DNA of 64,000 nt from Cladorhizidae sp. MBARI D1340-BT2 (taxonomy: Eukaryota > Porifera > Demospongiae > Poecilosclerida > Cladorhizidae), in NCBI GenBank assembly GCA_028752905.1, contig JAQNBH010000003.1, forward strand, positions 31,913,222 to 31,977,221. Direction: 5' to 3'. Shown one piece after another: positions 42,116 through 54,540 of the stretch (position 1 is its first letter; each line of letters opens with the position of its first letter). The position numbers and the translations under genes were made by a program. The notes under the pieces were generated by a model that did not search any database, was not told the DNA's origin, and was given only the letters and a program-made list of their open reading frames with translations.

Positions 42116-43750
42116 ATTATAATTGTTAGAATTATTAATATTTAAACTTTTTATATTTTTATTCTCTGGGTTCCATATTCCAGGTCTTTTGGTGGTGAAC
42201 ACAGAATCATCCACCCTTTTCTATTCACTGATTGGTGTAGCAGAAGGCAATCCTTGGGAAGAAGATAGTGTGTTTGGGAGAGCGATTTTGTTACCTCCTT
42301 GCTCATAATGCATCCGTCATGCTTTTTGCATTCCCAAACTTTTATATATTATTACGTTCATCTCCTTCCTTCTCTTCTCCATTACTCTATACATTCATTT
42401 ATACATTCATTTGACAGGCTGCTAAATAAAATATATTATTTTATTTTATTTTTATAATTCACATGAGTTAATTAGGTGTAATGGACTAGGATATTGCCCG
42501 TTAAATTAGCCTTAAAAATGTAAATGTAATCATTACCTGTGTGTACAATATCGTGCTATAGTTGAGTTCATAAGCAAGTGCATTTATTAGCTTCCTGTAT
42601 ATTTTGACAGTTTTCTATATTTTTGTTCTTGTTTGTCTATCAATCTATGTATCCACCCCCATACCATGCACACGCACACACACACACACATGCACACACA
42701 CAGTATTGAACAAACAAGGATAACCTAATGGTGGGAGACCATCATAAATATTATAAGAATCCCATGGCCGTCTCTTAATTCAGCCCAGCACAAGAATTGG
42801 TAAGGAGCATCAACAGAAAAGTCATGAGGGTGTGATGACTGTGTACGTGTGTGTTTTGAGCCTAGCTGAGCAGTTACATGCTTTTCCTGCAAAGAAGTAA
42901 AGGGTCAGTAGCTTTCATGAAAGGCTCACTCTGTGGAGAGCTACAGGTGCATTAGCTCTAGTGGCAACCTCCTGATTTAGCCAGTTGATGACTTCAACTC
43001 AAAAATTACCCTCTTCAGCTAAAACAGTGGTTGTAATGTGCTATATACAGCTTAATACTCTGCAACTTTACTTATGAAACTATAGTAGGACTAGCCATCC
43101 CAGTACTTTTCTATTAGTACTATATTCAATAGCTCTGCTTTAACACAGCATTGAGCACTATTTGTAGCCTTCATCAGCAAAACTACCTTCTAAGTATATA
43201 TATTATATATATATAATTATAAGACTTCTGCAAGTGTCCTTTGGCTAATACAGCTATTTATTTCTAGCACATTATATAGTTAACACTCATTTGGTTTACT
43301 GAGAATCTTCTAAGAAAAAAAGAGGACCTAGAGGAAATCTCTGCAATTGATTAGTCCTCCATTTATCATGTGCAAATGTTAGCACATATTTGAAAGTGGT
43401 TGTAGCTGATCCTCTGCCAAGGCTCATAAAGCAACAACTGGATATTGTATGTGCTGACTTGTATAGAGTAACAGGAAAGGAGTTAGAAAATGTGCATCAA
43501 AAGAAAATACTGTAGATTATCAGGTAAGCTTTTCAGTCATAACTGCATTAGAGGTTGGCATGATCAACATGAAGTTCATGCAGTACTTCCTCTGCTGCAT
43601 TCATAGTGATGAGAATATTGTCAAGAGACAAGGTTTAATAACCTGCACCGAGCTTCTCAAGCATGCTAGGGAAATCTGAATAGGATGGCTGGTAAAGATT
43701 TCCAGCCTCTTCTATTGATGCAACAGTGTAAGCTGGCTACATATATTTAC

Positions 43751-43983
43751 AAGCGGGCCGGTACGCAGGGGGGGGGAGGGGGGGTTCGAGGGGATCCTTT
43801 AAAAAAAATAATAATAATAATAAAAACACTTGCAGAAAAGCTGGTAAGGTACGTATGTCACGTTTGTTTTTCTGAGCGGAGTTGGTATAATATATAATTA
43901 TATATTATATATATTTTATTTATTTTTTTATTTTTATTAATATATGTATATAGGGGGGGGGGGGAATATGGGATGATATAATT
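43751..43983. other. Short AT/G-rich spacer
   Basis: Begins GCGGGCCGGTACGCAGGG and has a G-rich run, an AAT run and TATA-type repeats. It resembles the end of a repeat element, but I cannot name it. Confidence 0.4.
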
Positions 43984-44361
43984 GTCTCACAGATGAAATA
44001 ATCACTTATCAGAAATGTAAGATTCTGATGCGACGAGATCCACAGAAGCAGGTGGCTTAGAGGCGTGACCTTTAGAGGATCTTGCTCCTCTGATAGCTTG
44101 GATGGAGGAGCGGAGTAGGGAGAAGTTCAGGCGACATCGCAGCTAGCATAGGGTCGTGCTGTAGGTGTGTCAGAAACTCTCTCCCTGTGACCTCTTATAA
44201 GTCACTAGCAGTTTCTGATGACGCCAAACCCTTGCCTGAGAACCTAGATGCACCACACCTCTTGCCCTCAAGACCTTGGTAAGACCAATACACTAACCTC
44301 ACTCCCTCACTAGAGCTTGTAAGGAATTAAAGAACGGTAAAACAATGGCTCAAATGCACAT
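43984..44361 (-). repeat. Possible 3' LTR of the Gypsy element
   Basis: Plus strand TGTCTCAC at 43,984 and AATGCACA ending at 44,361 give TG..CA ends in the right place downstream of the integrase frame on the minus strand. A TTATAAG box lies inside. No second LTR is present to compare, and the polypurine tract is not convincing, so the borders are a guess. Confidence 0.35.
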
Positions 44362-44418
44362 TATCACTAGTAATCTATCTCGTTCGATGATAGACTTACT
44401 CAGTCTTAATTGTCTTTC

Positions 44419-45711
44419 TTAATCGTTTGCTGTCTTTCTTTCTTTGTTCTTCTTCTCTCTTTGCTGTTCTTCTCTTTTATAGATTCTGTCACAGTTCACG
44501 TAGTGGTTTTGTGGGTAGTCTGTCTTCTCTGGTCTCTGTGGTTTTACACCTTCTGATGTAGGTGAGTAATCAGGTGAGAGATTCCTACAGGTTGTTCCTC
44601 CTTTCCCAGAGGTGTCAGAGGCAGTCACACCGTGATTCCCACAGGTTGTTCCTCCTTTTCCAGAGGTGTCAGAGGCAGTCACAACGTGATTCCCACAGGT
44701 TGTTCCTCCTTTTCCAGAGGTGTCAGCAGTTGTCAGGATGCTCCCTGACCCTCCCCCATCGTTCAAGTGAGAGCCATGCTCTCGTGATAGGCCATCAGCA
44801 TTGGCATTGCATGTGCCAGGCTTGTGTTGCTTCCTGGGTTGGAAAACCAAGACAAAATCACCAATATCATATGACCTACTCACAGCCTTTTTGTCATAAT
44901 AATATTTGTGTTTTTCTTTCGCATCGGTTTCATTTGCAGCAGCCAACTCCCGCACTGTCTCCATCTTCTCTCGAAGGAGTTGAAGGTACTCGATTACGGG
45001 TTGACCTTCTTCTTCTGTCTCATTGGTCCACAGCTCTACCAACTCATCCAGTGGTGTCCTCATCTTTCTGCCAAATAAAAGCTCAAACGGCGAGTAACCC
45101 GTTGATTTGTGGGTTGTCCCACGGTAAGCCCACAATACATAGGATAGACACTGATCCCATTCTAACCCATGTTTTTTAGTTAACTTACGAAGCAGACACT
45201 TCAGGGTGGAGTTCCATCTTTCCACCATCCCATCAGTTTGTGGATGATAAGGGGATGTCTTGATCTGCTTTATTCCATACCTCTCACAAAACCCTCTCAT
45301 GGTTTTAGAAATAAAATTTGACCCATTATCGGTGAGTATTTCTCTTGGCACCCCCAATCTAGCAGTGAGCTCCACTAGACAGTCAATTACTGATTCTGTG
45401 GTCACGTTTCGTAGATGAAACGCCTCTGGCCATTTTGTTGCATAATCTTGTACTACAAGTACATATTTGTTACCTGCTTTCGTTCTTTTTAGAGGCCCAA
45501 AGATATCCATCGCTATGCGGTCGAATGGATTCTTGATGATTGGCAGCGGATGAAGCGAAGCTCTCTTCAAGGTTGCTGGGGCAGCTCGCTGGCACTCTGG
45601 ACAGGATTTACACGCTTCTCTTACGTCTACGGTCATACCTGGCCAGCTAACCCTCTGTCGGAGAGTATCCAGAGCTCTTGTCTCTCCAAAATGTCCCGCA
45701 TTGGGGAACAA
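44419..45711 (-). pseudogene. Gypsy integrase with fused RNase H tail
   Basis: This 430-codon frame carries CKSCPEC (about residue 34-40) of the zinc-binding region. The catalytic triad is visible: D69 in AMDIFGPL, D128 in LTDNGSNF and E164 in DGMVERWNS. At about 283-297 the GDFVLVFQPRKQHK start of the usual C-terminal domain breaks off and continues as PGTCNANADGLSREHG. That is the sequence type found just after RNase H in Gypsy elements. Next come three 18-residue repeats (TSGKGGTTCGNHVVTASD) and a charged tail. Upstream, the true frame continues at 45,633-45,818 and beyond after a single-base shift near 45,698. Integrase would insert element DNA, but the element lacks reverse transcriptase and cannot replicate by itself. 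Confidence 0.9.
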
Positions 45712-45984
45712 TGTGCAAGCTTCAGCACCTCTGTCCTACAGGATTGAGGAACAACTAACAAATTAGTATCCCCTTTTTGGTACGGTCTTCGCCTTAGTAG
45801 CCCCTTCTCCCAAAACACATCCCCATCCTTAGCCTCCTCAGCCTCCTGTCTCCATTTCTCCAGTGTAGGGTCTGTTGCTTGGAGAGAGCGTAGCTGGCTA
45901 GGGGTGACTTGTTCCGGCCATAGAGGATCTTCTGTAGCCTTATCTGGGAAACAACGTTGGGTTGGGACAACAATTAGTTCATCA
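45700..45984 (-). pseudogene. Pre-integrase linker and zinc-finger start
   Basis: On the minus strand the frame reads DPLWPEQVTPSQLRSLQ, then FWEKGLLRRRPYQKGD and VVPQSCRTEVLKLAHCSPM. It breaks at a one-base loss near 45,698, after which the integrase frame continues with GHFGE. The H and C residues for the HHCC finger are split across the shift. This linker directly follows the protease region with no reverse transcriptase between. Confidence 0.8.
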
Positions 45985-46587
45985 TCAAAATTGGTACATG
46001 TTACCCAAACTTGACTCTTCCTCTTCCAAAGGTTCTAGAGTCTGAATGATTGCTTCATCCTGCTTCTGTTGCGACTCTGCGGCTTGGTTCTCTTCCTGCT
46101 GTCGGGTGTGTCCAGCTCTTGTGGTCACCATGGCCACATCAGGAAGTCTCACTTCTTCTGTTGGTTGAGTCTCCTCCTTGACATCATCCTCAAGCATCTC
46201 TCTGAGTAGCTTCCTGAAGTGTGGTACATCTTTCCCCAAAAGCATGTCCACATTGATGTGAGGTGATACACCCACTGCAAGCTCATGTGTCTTCCCGTCT
46301 ATCTGTAACTCGATTCTCGCGGCAGGGAACCAAGTCTTTCGAGAACTAGCAGTGGTGTAGGGTATTTTCCATCCTAGTCGGTCTTTGCTGTCGATGCACC
46401 TCGGAAGTACTATGGATTTCGAGCAGCCTGTGTCCAGCAATGCCACTACAGACTTGCCGTTGACCTTGGCCATTCTTGTCCAAGTTGGTAAATTCGTCCG
46501 TATGTATGTGCTGTGTCCAAAATTGACACTGTCCATTTTTACTCGACAATTTTTTCGAAAATGTCCTTTTTTCCACATCTGAAACAT
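45985..46587 (-). pseudogene. Gypsy aspartic protease region
   Basis: A frame of 200 codons. LLDTGCS (D52) is the active-site Asp-Thr-Gly, followed by MLLGKD at 115-120, matching the second conserved protease motif. An acidic, Gln-rich linker closes the frame. At the start the gag zinc knuckle is split: one frame gives CFRCGKK and this frame gives the remaining HFRKNC, with a six-base A/T run at 46,567-46,572 as the likely shift site. Gag coding (QWLDSSNKTEQD) can be followed upstream to 46,747 only. Confidence 0.85.
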
Positions 46588-46747
46588 TCGATTTGTTTCA
46601 AGTCCCTACCGGATGGAGAGTAGACACCTTTATTTTCTGCATCTGGATGCTTCTGCTCCAGTGGTCTTGGGTGATTCCGAGTGTCTTGTTCCGTCTTGTT
46701 GGAGGAGTCCAACCACTGGTGGAAGGACTGTTTGTACGACCTGAACC

Positions 46748-49700
46748 ATCAATTAATGATAGACTACAGAGCTAGCACATGAATATAAATATACATCAAC
46801 AACAACAAATATTAGACACATCAATTAATGTCAGACTACAGAGCTAGCACATGAATATAAATATACATCAACAACAACAAATATTAGACACATCAATTAA
46901 TGTCAGACTACAGAGCTAGCACAGGAATATAAATATACATCAACAACAACAAATATTAGACACATCAATTAATGACAGACTACAGAGCTAGCACAGGAAT
47001 ATAAATATACATCAACAACAACAAATATTAGACACATCAATTAATGACAGACTACAGAGCTAGCACATGAATATAAATATACATCAACAACAACAAATAT
47101 TAGACACATCAATTAATGTCAGACTACAGAGCTAGCACATGAATATAAATATACATCAACAACAACAAAATTTAATATTAGACACATCAATTAATGACAG
47201 ACTACAGAGCTAGCACATGAATATAAATATACATCAACAACAACAAATATTAGACACATCAATTAATGACAGACTACAGAGCCAGCACAGGAATATAAAT
47301 ATACATCAACAACAACAAATATTAGACACATCAATTAATGACAGACTACATAGCTAGCACAGGAATATAAATATACATCAACAACAACAAATATTAGACA
47401 CATCAATTAATGTCAGACTACAGAGCTAGCACAGGAATATAAATATACATCAACAACAACAAATATTAGACACATCAATTAATGTCAGACTACAGAGCTA
47501 GCACAGGAACATAAATATACATCAACAACAACAAATATTAGACACATCAACTAATGACAGACTACAGAGCTAGCACATGAATATAAATATACATCAACAA
47601 CAACAAATATTAGACACATCAATTAATTAATGTCAGACTACAGAGCTAGCACAGGAATATAAATATACATCAACAACAACAAATATTACACACATCAATT
47701 AATTAATGTCAGACTACAGAGCTAGCACAGGAATATAAATATACATTAACAATTACAAATATTAGACACATCAATTAATGACAGACTACAGAGCTAGCAC
47801 AGGAATATAAATATACATCAACAACAACAAATATTAGACACATCAATTAATGACAGACTACAGAGCTAGCACATGAATATAAATATACATCAACAACAAC
47901 AAATATTAGACACATCAATTAATGTCAGACTACAGAGCTAGCACAGGAATATAAATATACATCAACAACAACAAATATTAGACACATCAATTAATGACAC
48001 TACAGAGCTAGCACATGAATATAAATATACATCAACAACAACAAATATTAGACACATCAATTAATGACTGACTACAGAGCTAGCACATGAATATAAATAT
48101 ACATCAACAACAACAAATATTAGACACATCAATTAATGTCAGACTACAGAGCTAGCACATGAATATAATTATACATCAACAACAACAAATATTAGACACA
48201 TCAATTAATGACAGACTACAGAGCTAGCACATGAATATAAATATACATCAACAACAACAAATATTAGACACATCAATTAATGACAGACTACAGAGCTAGC
48301 ACATGAATATAAATATACATCAACAGCAACAAATATTAGACACATCAATTAATGTCAGACTACAGAGCTAGCACAGGAATATAAATATACATCAACAACA
48401 ACAAATATTAGACACATCAATTAATGACAGACTACAGAGCTAGCACAGGAATATAAATATACATCAACAACAACAAATATTAGACACATCAATTAATGAC
48501 AGACTACAGAGCTAGCACATGAATATAAATATACATCAACAACAACAAATATTAGACACATCAATTAATGTCAGACTACAGAGCTAGCACATGAATATAA
48601 ATATACATCAACAACAACAAAATTTAATATTAGACACATCAATTAATGACAGACTACAGAGCTAGCACATGAATATAAATATACATCAACAACAACAAAT
48701 ATTAGACACATCAATTAATGACAGACTACAGAGCCAGCACAGGAATATAAATATACATCAACAACAACAAATATTAGACACATCAATTAATGACAGACTA
48801 CATAGCTAGCACAGGAATATAAATATACATCAACAACAACAAATATTAGACACATCAATTAATGTCAGACTACAGAGCTAGCACAGGAATATAAATATAC
48901 ATCAACAACAACAAATATTAGACACATCAATTAATGTCAGACTACAGAGCTAGCACAGGAACATAAATATACATCAACAACAACAAATATTAGACACATC
49001 AACTAATGACAGACTACAGAGCTAGCACATGAATATAAATATACATCAACAACAACAAATATTAGACACATCAATTAATTAATGTCAGACTACAGAGCTA
49101 GCACAGGAATATAAATATACATCAACAACAACAAATATTACACACATCAATTAATTAATGTCAGACTACAGAGCTAGCACAGGAATATAAATATACATTA
49201 ACAATTACAAATATTAGACACATCAATTAATGACAGACTACAGAGCTAGCACAGGAATATAAATATACATCAACAACAACAAATATTAGACACATCAATT
49301 AATGACAGACTACAGAGCTAGCACATGAATATAAATATACATCAACAACAACAAATATTAGACACATCAATTAATGTCAGACTACAGAGCTAGCACAGGA
49401 ATATAAATATACATCAACAACAACAAATATTAGACACATCAATTAATGACACTACAGAGCTAGCACATGAATATAAATATACATCAACAACAACAAATAT
49501 TAGACACATCAATTAATGACTGACTACAGAGCTAGCACATGAATATAAATATACATCAACAACAACAAATATTAGACACATCAATTAATGACAGACTACA
49601 GAGCTAGCACATGAATATAAATATACATCAACAACAACAAATATTAGACACATCAATTAATGTCAGACTACAGAGCTAGCACATGAATATAATTATACAT

Positions 49701-51176
49701 CAACAACAACAAATATTAGACACATCAATTAATGACAGACTACAGAGCTAGCACATGAATATAAATATACATCAACAACAACAAATATTAGACACATCAA
49801 TTAATGACAGACTACAGAGCTAGCACATGAATATAAATATACATCAACAGCAACAAATATTAGACACATCAATTAATGTCAGACTACAGAGCTAGCACAG
49901 GAATATAAATATACATCAACAACAACAAATATTAGACACATCAATTAATGACAGACTACAGAGCTAGCACAGGAATATAAATATACATCAACAGCAACAA
50001 ATATTAGACACATCAATTAATGACAGACTACAGAGCCAGCACAGGAATATAAATATACATCAACAACAACAAATATTAGACACATCAATTAATGTCAGAC
50101 TACAGAGCTAGCACAGGAATATAAATATACATCAACAACAACAAATATTAGACACATCAATTAATGACACTACAGAGCTAGCACATGAATATAAATATAC
50201 ATCAACAACAACAAATATTAGACACATCAATTAATGACAGACTACAGAGCTAGCACAGGAATATAAATATACATCAACAGCAACAAATATTAGACACATC
50301 AATTAATGACAGACTACAGAGCTAGCACAGGAATATAAATATACATCAACAGCAACAAATATTAGACACATCAATTAATGACAGACTACAGAGCTAGCAC
50401 ATGAATATAAATATACATCAACAGCAACAAATATTAGACACATCAATTAATGACAGACTACAGAGCCAGCACATGAATATAAATATACATCAACAGCAAC
50501 AAATATTAGACACATCAATTAATGACAGACTACAGAGCTAGCACATGAATATAAATATACATCAACAACAACAAATATTAGACACATCAATTAATGACAG
50601 ACTACAGAGCTAGCACATGAATATAAATATACATCAACAACAACAAATATTGGACACATCAATTAATGACAGACTACAGAGCTAGCACATGAATATAAAT
50701 ATACATCAACAACAACAACAAATATTAGACACATCAATTAATGACAGACTACAGAGCTAGCACAGGAATATAAATATACATCAACAACAACAAATATTAG
50801 ACACATCAATTAATGACAGACTACAGAGCTAGCACATGAATATAAATATACATCAACAACAACAACAAATATTAGACACATCAATTAATGACAGACTACA
50901 GAGCCAGCACAGGAATATAAATATACATCAACAACAACAAATATTAGACACATCAATTAATGACAGACTACAGAGCTAGCACATGAATATAAATATACAT
51001 CAACAACAACAAATATTAGACACATCAATTAATGACAGACTACAGAGCTAGCACAGGAATATAAATATACATCAACAACAACAAATATTAGACACATCAA
51101 TTAATGACAGACTACAGAGCTAGCACAGGAATATAAATATACATCAACAACAACAAATATTAGACACATCAATTAA
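46748..51176. repeat. 72-bp satellite array, block 1 (about 61 units)
   Basis: The unit includes GACACATCAATTAATGACAG, ACTACAGAGCTAGCACATG and AATATAAATATACATCAACA, with period 72 (46,815 to 46,887). Common variants are GTCAG/GACAG, ACATG/ACAGG and CAACAG/CAACAA. A block of 20 units forms a higher-order repeat of 1,452 bp, seen twice. The left border cuts the Gypsy gag region. No coding frame. Confidence 0.97.
47160..50060. repeat. 1,452-bp higher-order repeat, two copies
   Basis: Marker variants recur at the same distance: AAAATTTAATATT at 47,167 and 48,619, AATTAATTAATG at 47,621 and 49,073, and ACATTAACAATTAC at 47,743 and 49,195. Each pair is 1,452 bp apart. A later marker (GAATATAATT, 48,161 and 49,685) is 1,524 bp apart, so one 72-bp unit was added in the second copy. 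Confidence 0.92.
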
Positions 51177-52812
51177 GGGTGGGCTATGCCTCCAAAATTC
51201 GAGATTTATTTTTTCCCCTTTTTTTCCCCCTTAACAATTTTTTCTCTCCATGTAACAGATCAAGAAACTACAAAGAGGACACATCTTGCATGATATTTGC
51301 CCTAATTTGGTCTATATATATGTTTCTCATTTCCCCCCAAAAATCTTGTTTTTTTGCCGTAAAGCTCATAACATTTCTACACTTCACCCAAAATAGATAA
51401 TTTTTATATCACGGAATAGCCCTTCTAATTATATGTCTTTTGTATGTGCCAAAATTTTGAGTACTCTAAGTATTAGCAAGTTATGGCGATATGAAGTGGT
51501 GAGGTTTGGGATTTTTTCTGGTGTTTTCCAGTTGCCAAAGCGGTGGCCTGCCAGTGAAAAACCACTACATTTATTGATAATCGGTTCACATGTTGCAGAT
51601 ACAGGCCTTCTCTATCAGTTGACAAAATCTGGGACTTTGGTCTTGTTAATTAGTACAGTTATGAATTGTACTGCAAGATAGATCAACTTATTTAGGGATC
51701 TTGATGTATCTTCCGAGAATATATGTCTGCAGAGACATTCAACATATCATTAGGCCAACTTATTTAGGGATCTTGATGTATCTTCCCAGAAAATATGTCT
51801 GCAGAGACATTCAACATATCATTAGGAACAAAGCATAAGACCTGCATATACAACAAAAGTTATGGCGATTTATAATACTTTGGTGGTGCTGACGTACGTT
51901 CCCCCCCCCCCCCCTCCCCCCACACACATCCCTGGCGACTACACATGAAATCAGTTCAAACTGTTGTTGCATCATCTACTTGCTATTTCCAAAGTTTTAG
52001 AGACATAGGATGCTTCTTTCAAAGTTATGGTGGATCTACTTCATCATACATTTCTTTGACATGCACAAACATTCAGCTGTAAAGGAAGATTCCTTAACAA
52101 TTTTCATCATATTTATCTTTCTTACATGTAGATATAGGCACAGAAAAACCCAAGAGTCACAGAAGTAAAAAAAAACAGATCAAGGAATTGCTAAAACTTG
52201 TAAAAGAACATATTTTGTCAAGTTATTTCAGTGCTAACTCAAACATTTCGTTTTCCAAACTTGGAATGCTTATTCCCACAATTAATGGAAATATTTCTTG
52301 TTGCGAGAATAACTTTAAAACCGTTTGCTAATTTTTTGGGCTATGTATGTCATTTTAGAGCTCTTTTAGTACGCTGTGATAACCATGAATCAGATTTTTG
52401 TTTACTGCAAGGATTGCCAAGAGATGGTGGTTAGAAGAGGTGCCCTCTAGTTTTTATCTGTTTTTCAGACTCTGTAAGTGTGTAACTAATCAACATGACA
52501 ACACATGGTAACTTTGCTCCATGGATATCACTGAGACACTCTTTAGCAAGCCACACACCAATTATGAGTAAATGACTTCAAATCGTTAGGCAGCTAGGTC
52601 TGCCACAAATATCTTGGAGTCACCTCGATGTTTCTGCATGTATCTTCTGAGAAAATTATGTATATAGAGGTATTAACACTTTATAAAAACATACACAGAA
52701 TAGTAAAGACTTTGGTATGATAAATACTTGTGTAGACGAAAGAGAAAAAAAGTTATGACAATTAGAAATAGGTACAACTATTATGTGGTTTTGACGCATA
52801 TATAGTTTTCCC
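51177..52812. mobile_element. 1,636-bp insertion with TTAA target duplication
   Basis: The satellite reads ..CATCAATTAA, then GGGTGGGCTATGCC at 51,177. The insert ends TATAGTTTTCCC at 52,812, followed by TTAATGACACTACAG, an exact continuation of a satellite unit. TTAA is therefore present on both sides (51,173-51,176; 52,813-52,816). Terminal inverted similarity is short (GGG, then CTAT at positions 8-11). TTAA targets are used by piggyBac and Kolobok transposons, and GGG..CCC ends suit Kolobok better. No transposase frame is visible, so it would be nonautonomous. Inside is a 72-bp direct duplication (51,684-51,827). Confidence 0.78.
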
Positions 52813-52816
52813 TTAA

Positions 52817-53627
52817 TGACACTACAGAGCTAGCACAGGGAATATAAATATACATCAACAACAACAAATATTAGACACATCAATTAATGACAGACTACAG
52901 AGCTAGCACAGGAATATAAATATACATCAACAGCAACAAATATTAGACACATCAATTAATGACAGACTACAGAGCTATCACATGAATATAAATATACATC
53001 AACAGCAACAAATATTAGACACATCAATTAATGACAGACTACAGAGCTAGCACAGGAATATAAATATACATCAACAGCAACAAATATTAGACGCATCAAT
53101 TAATGACAGACTACAGAGCTAGCACATGAATATAAATATACATCAACAACAACAAATATTAGACACATCAATTAATGACAGATAGCACATGAATATAAAT
53201 ATACATCAACAACAACAAATATTAGACACATCAATTAATGACAGATAGCACATGAATATAAATATACATCAACAGCAACAAATATTAGACACATCAATTA
53301 ATGTCAGACTACAGAGGAATATAAATATACATCAACAACAACAAATATTAGATGCATCAATTAATGTCAGACTACAGAGCTAGCACAGGAATATAAATAT
53401 ACATCAACAACAACAAATATTAGACACATCAATTAATGACAGACTACAGAGCTAGCACATGAATATAAATATACATCAACAACAACAAATATTAGACACA
53501 TCAATTAATGACAGACTACAGAGCTAGCACAGGAATATAAATATACATCAACAACAACAAATATTAGACACATCAATTAATGACAGCTACAGAGCTAGCA
53601 CAGGAATATAAATATACATCAACAAAT
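52817..53627. repeat. 72-bp satellite array, block 2 (about 11 units)
   Basis: Same unit as block 1, with more truncated units (GACAGATAGCACATG, CTACAGAGGAATATAA). It ends within a unit at ACATCAACAAATAG, near 53,627. Confidence 0.95.
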
Positions 53628-54540
53628 AGAAACAAGTACAAAATATGAACAAACAAACTCTATTGGTCAAAAAACGGAAGGAAACAAGAATATATCCCTT
53701 GATACCACACCCGCTTAGATGACCTTTTATGACATTCAGACCACACCCATTTACATGCCTCTTTACAAAAAAAACTACATGTCCCCCAAATATCATATAT
53801 ATTATATGTATATATAATATACATGTACATACATATATTGGATTTGCCTAAGAAACAAAAACATCCATTGAGACCACACCCACATAGATAAGACTTTATT
53901 GTAAAATGGTGATGCAGACCACGCCCAATTTGAAGATGCTTACCACTCCTTTTAAAACCATATACACACTTTAAAATCTGTATATATTTAAGTTGTTATC
54001 ATTTTTATTATTACTGCAATGTTAATAATCTCTTAATGTACTCTCAGTATATAGACATTTTAAAATTTGAATGCCATTTTTTACTCTCCTGACATTTCGA
54101 CTATATATATGCTCTGGCCTTCGTCAAGAATAATGAGATACGACTTGTGCTAGCTTGTTATATACCAGTAGCAAGTGATTTACCACATGATACAATCCAC
54201 ATCCTGGCACACTTATCCTGCACAAACCAGATATGCTTTAAAATTTATTAATAGTGATTGCTGTATCAGTCAGGACTGGACTTCAGTGAGGACTGGACTT
54301 ATTCAATAACTAGATAGATAGACGATAAGATATAATTATTGTTTTGTTCTGTTTGTTTTGATGTTTGTCTAAATAATAATAAAAATATAAAAATAATAAA
54401 TTAATTAAGCAAAAATTAATTAAGCAAATAAAAAAAAATAATTTAAATAAAAATAATCAAATAAATATAAATAAATTAATATATAATATAATAAAATAAA
54501 TAAATAAATGCCCTCCCCATCTCGTCCCTGGGTTTGAGGA
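53628..54540. other. AT-rich spacer, no gene recognised
   Basis: Contains repeated ACCACACCCA phrases (53,704, 53,739, 53,874) and TATATA runs. The piece TTTACTCTCCTGACATTTCG near 54,080, with GCCTTCGTCAAGAATAATGAG, resembles junk often seen near invertebrate retroelement ends; that is a weak impression. The A/T simple sequence before 54,510 could be the tail of an older element. Confidence 0.5.

Larger units (their letters stand above)
43984..46747 (-). mobile_element. Ty3/Gypsy-type LTR retrotransposon, truncated
   Basis: On the minus strand, in order: end of gag with a zinc knuckle, aspartic protease, linker, HHCC integrase zinc region, DDE integrase, a short RNase H tail motif, a small tandem repeat, and a possible LTR. 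Reverse transcriptase and nearly all of RNase H are absent. Gag is cut at 46,747, where the 72-bp satellite begins (ATCAATTAATG). Several single-base frameshifts make it inactive. See the separate finding on domain order. Confidence 0.9.

Noticed and set aside
43755..43800. tRNA or SINE promoter box (GGTTCGAGGGGATCC)
   Set aside because: No matching A box or cloverleaf upstream.
44562..45179. 205-codon plus-strand frame opposite the Gypsy integrase
   Set aside because: The minus strand carries clear integrase motifs; this is its shadow.
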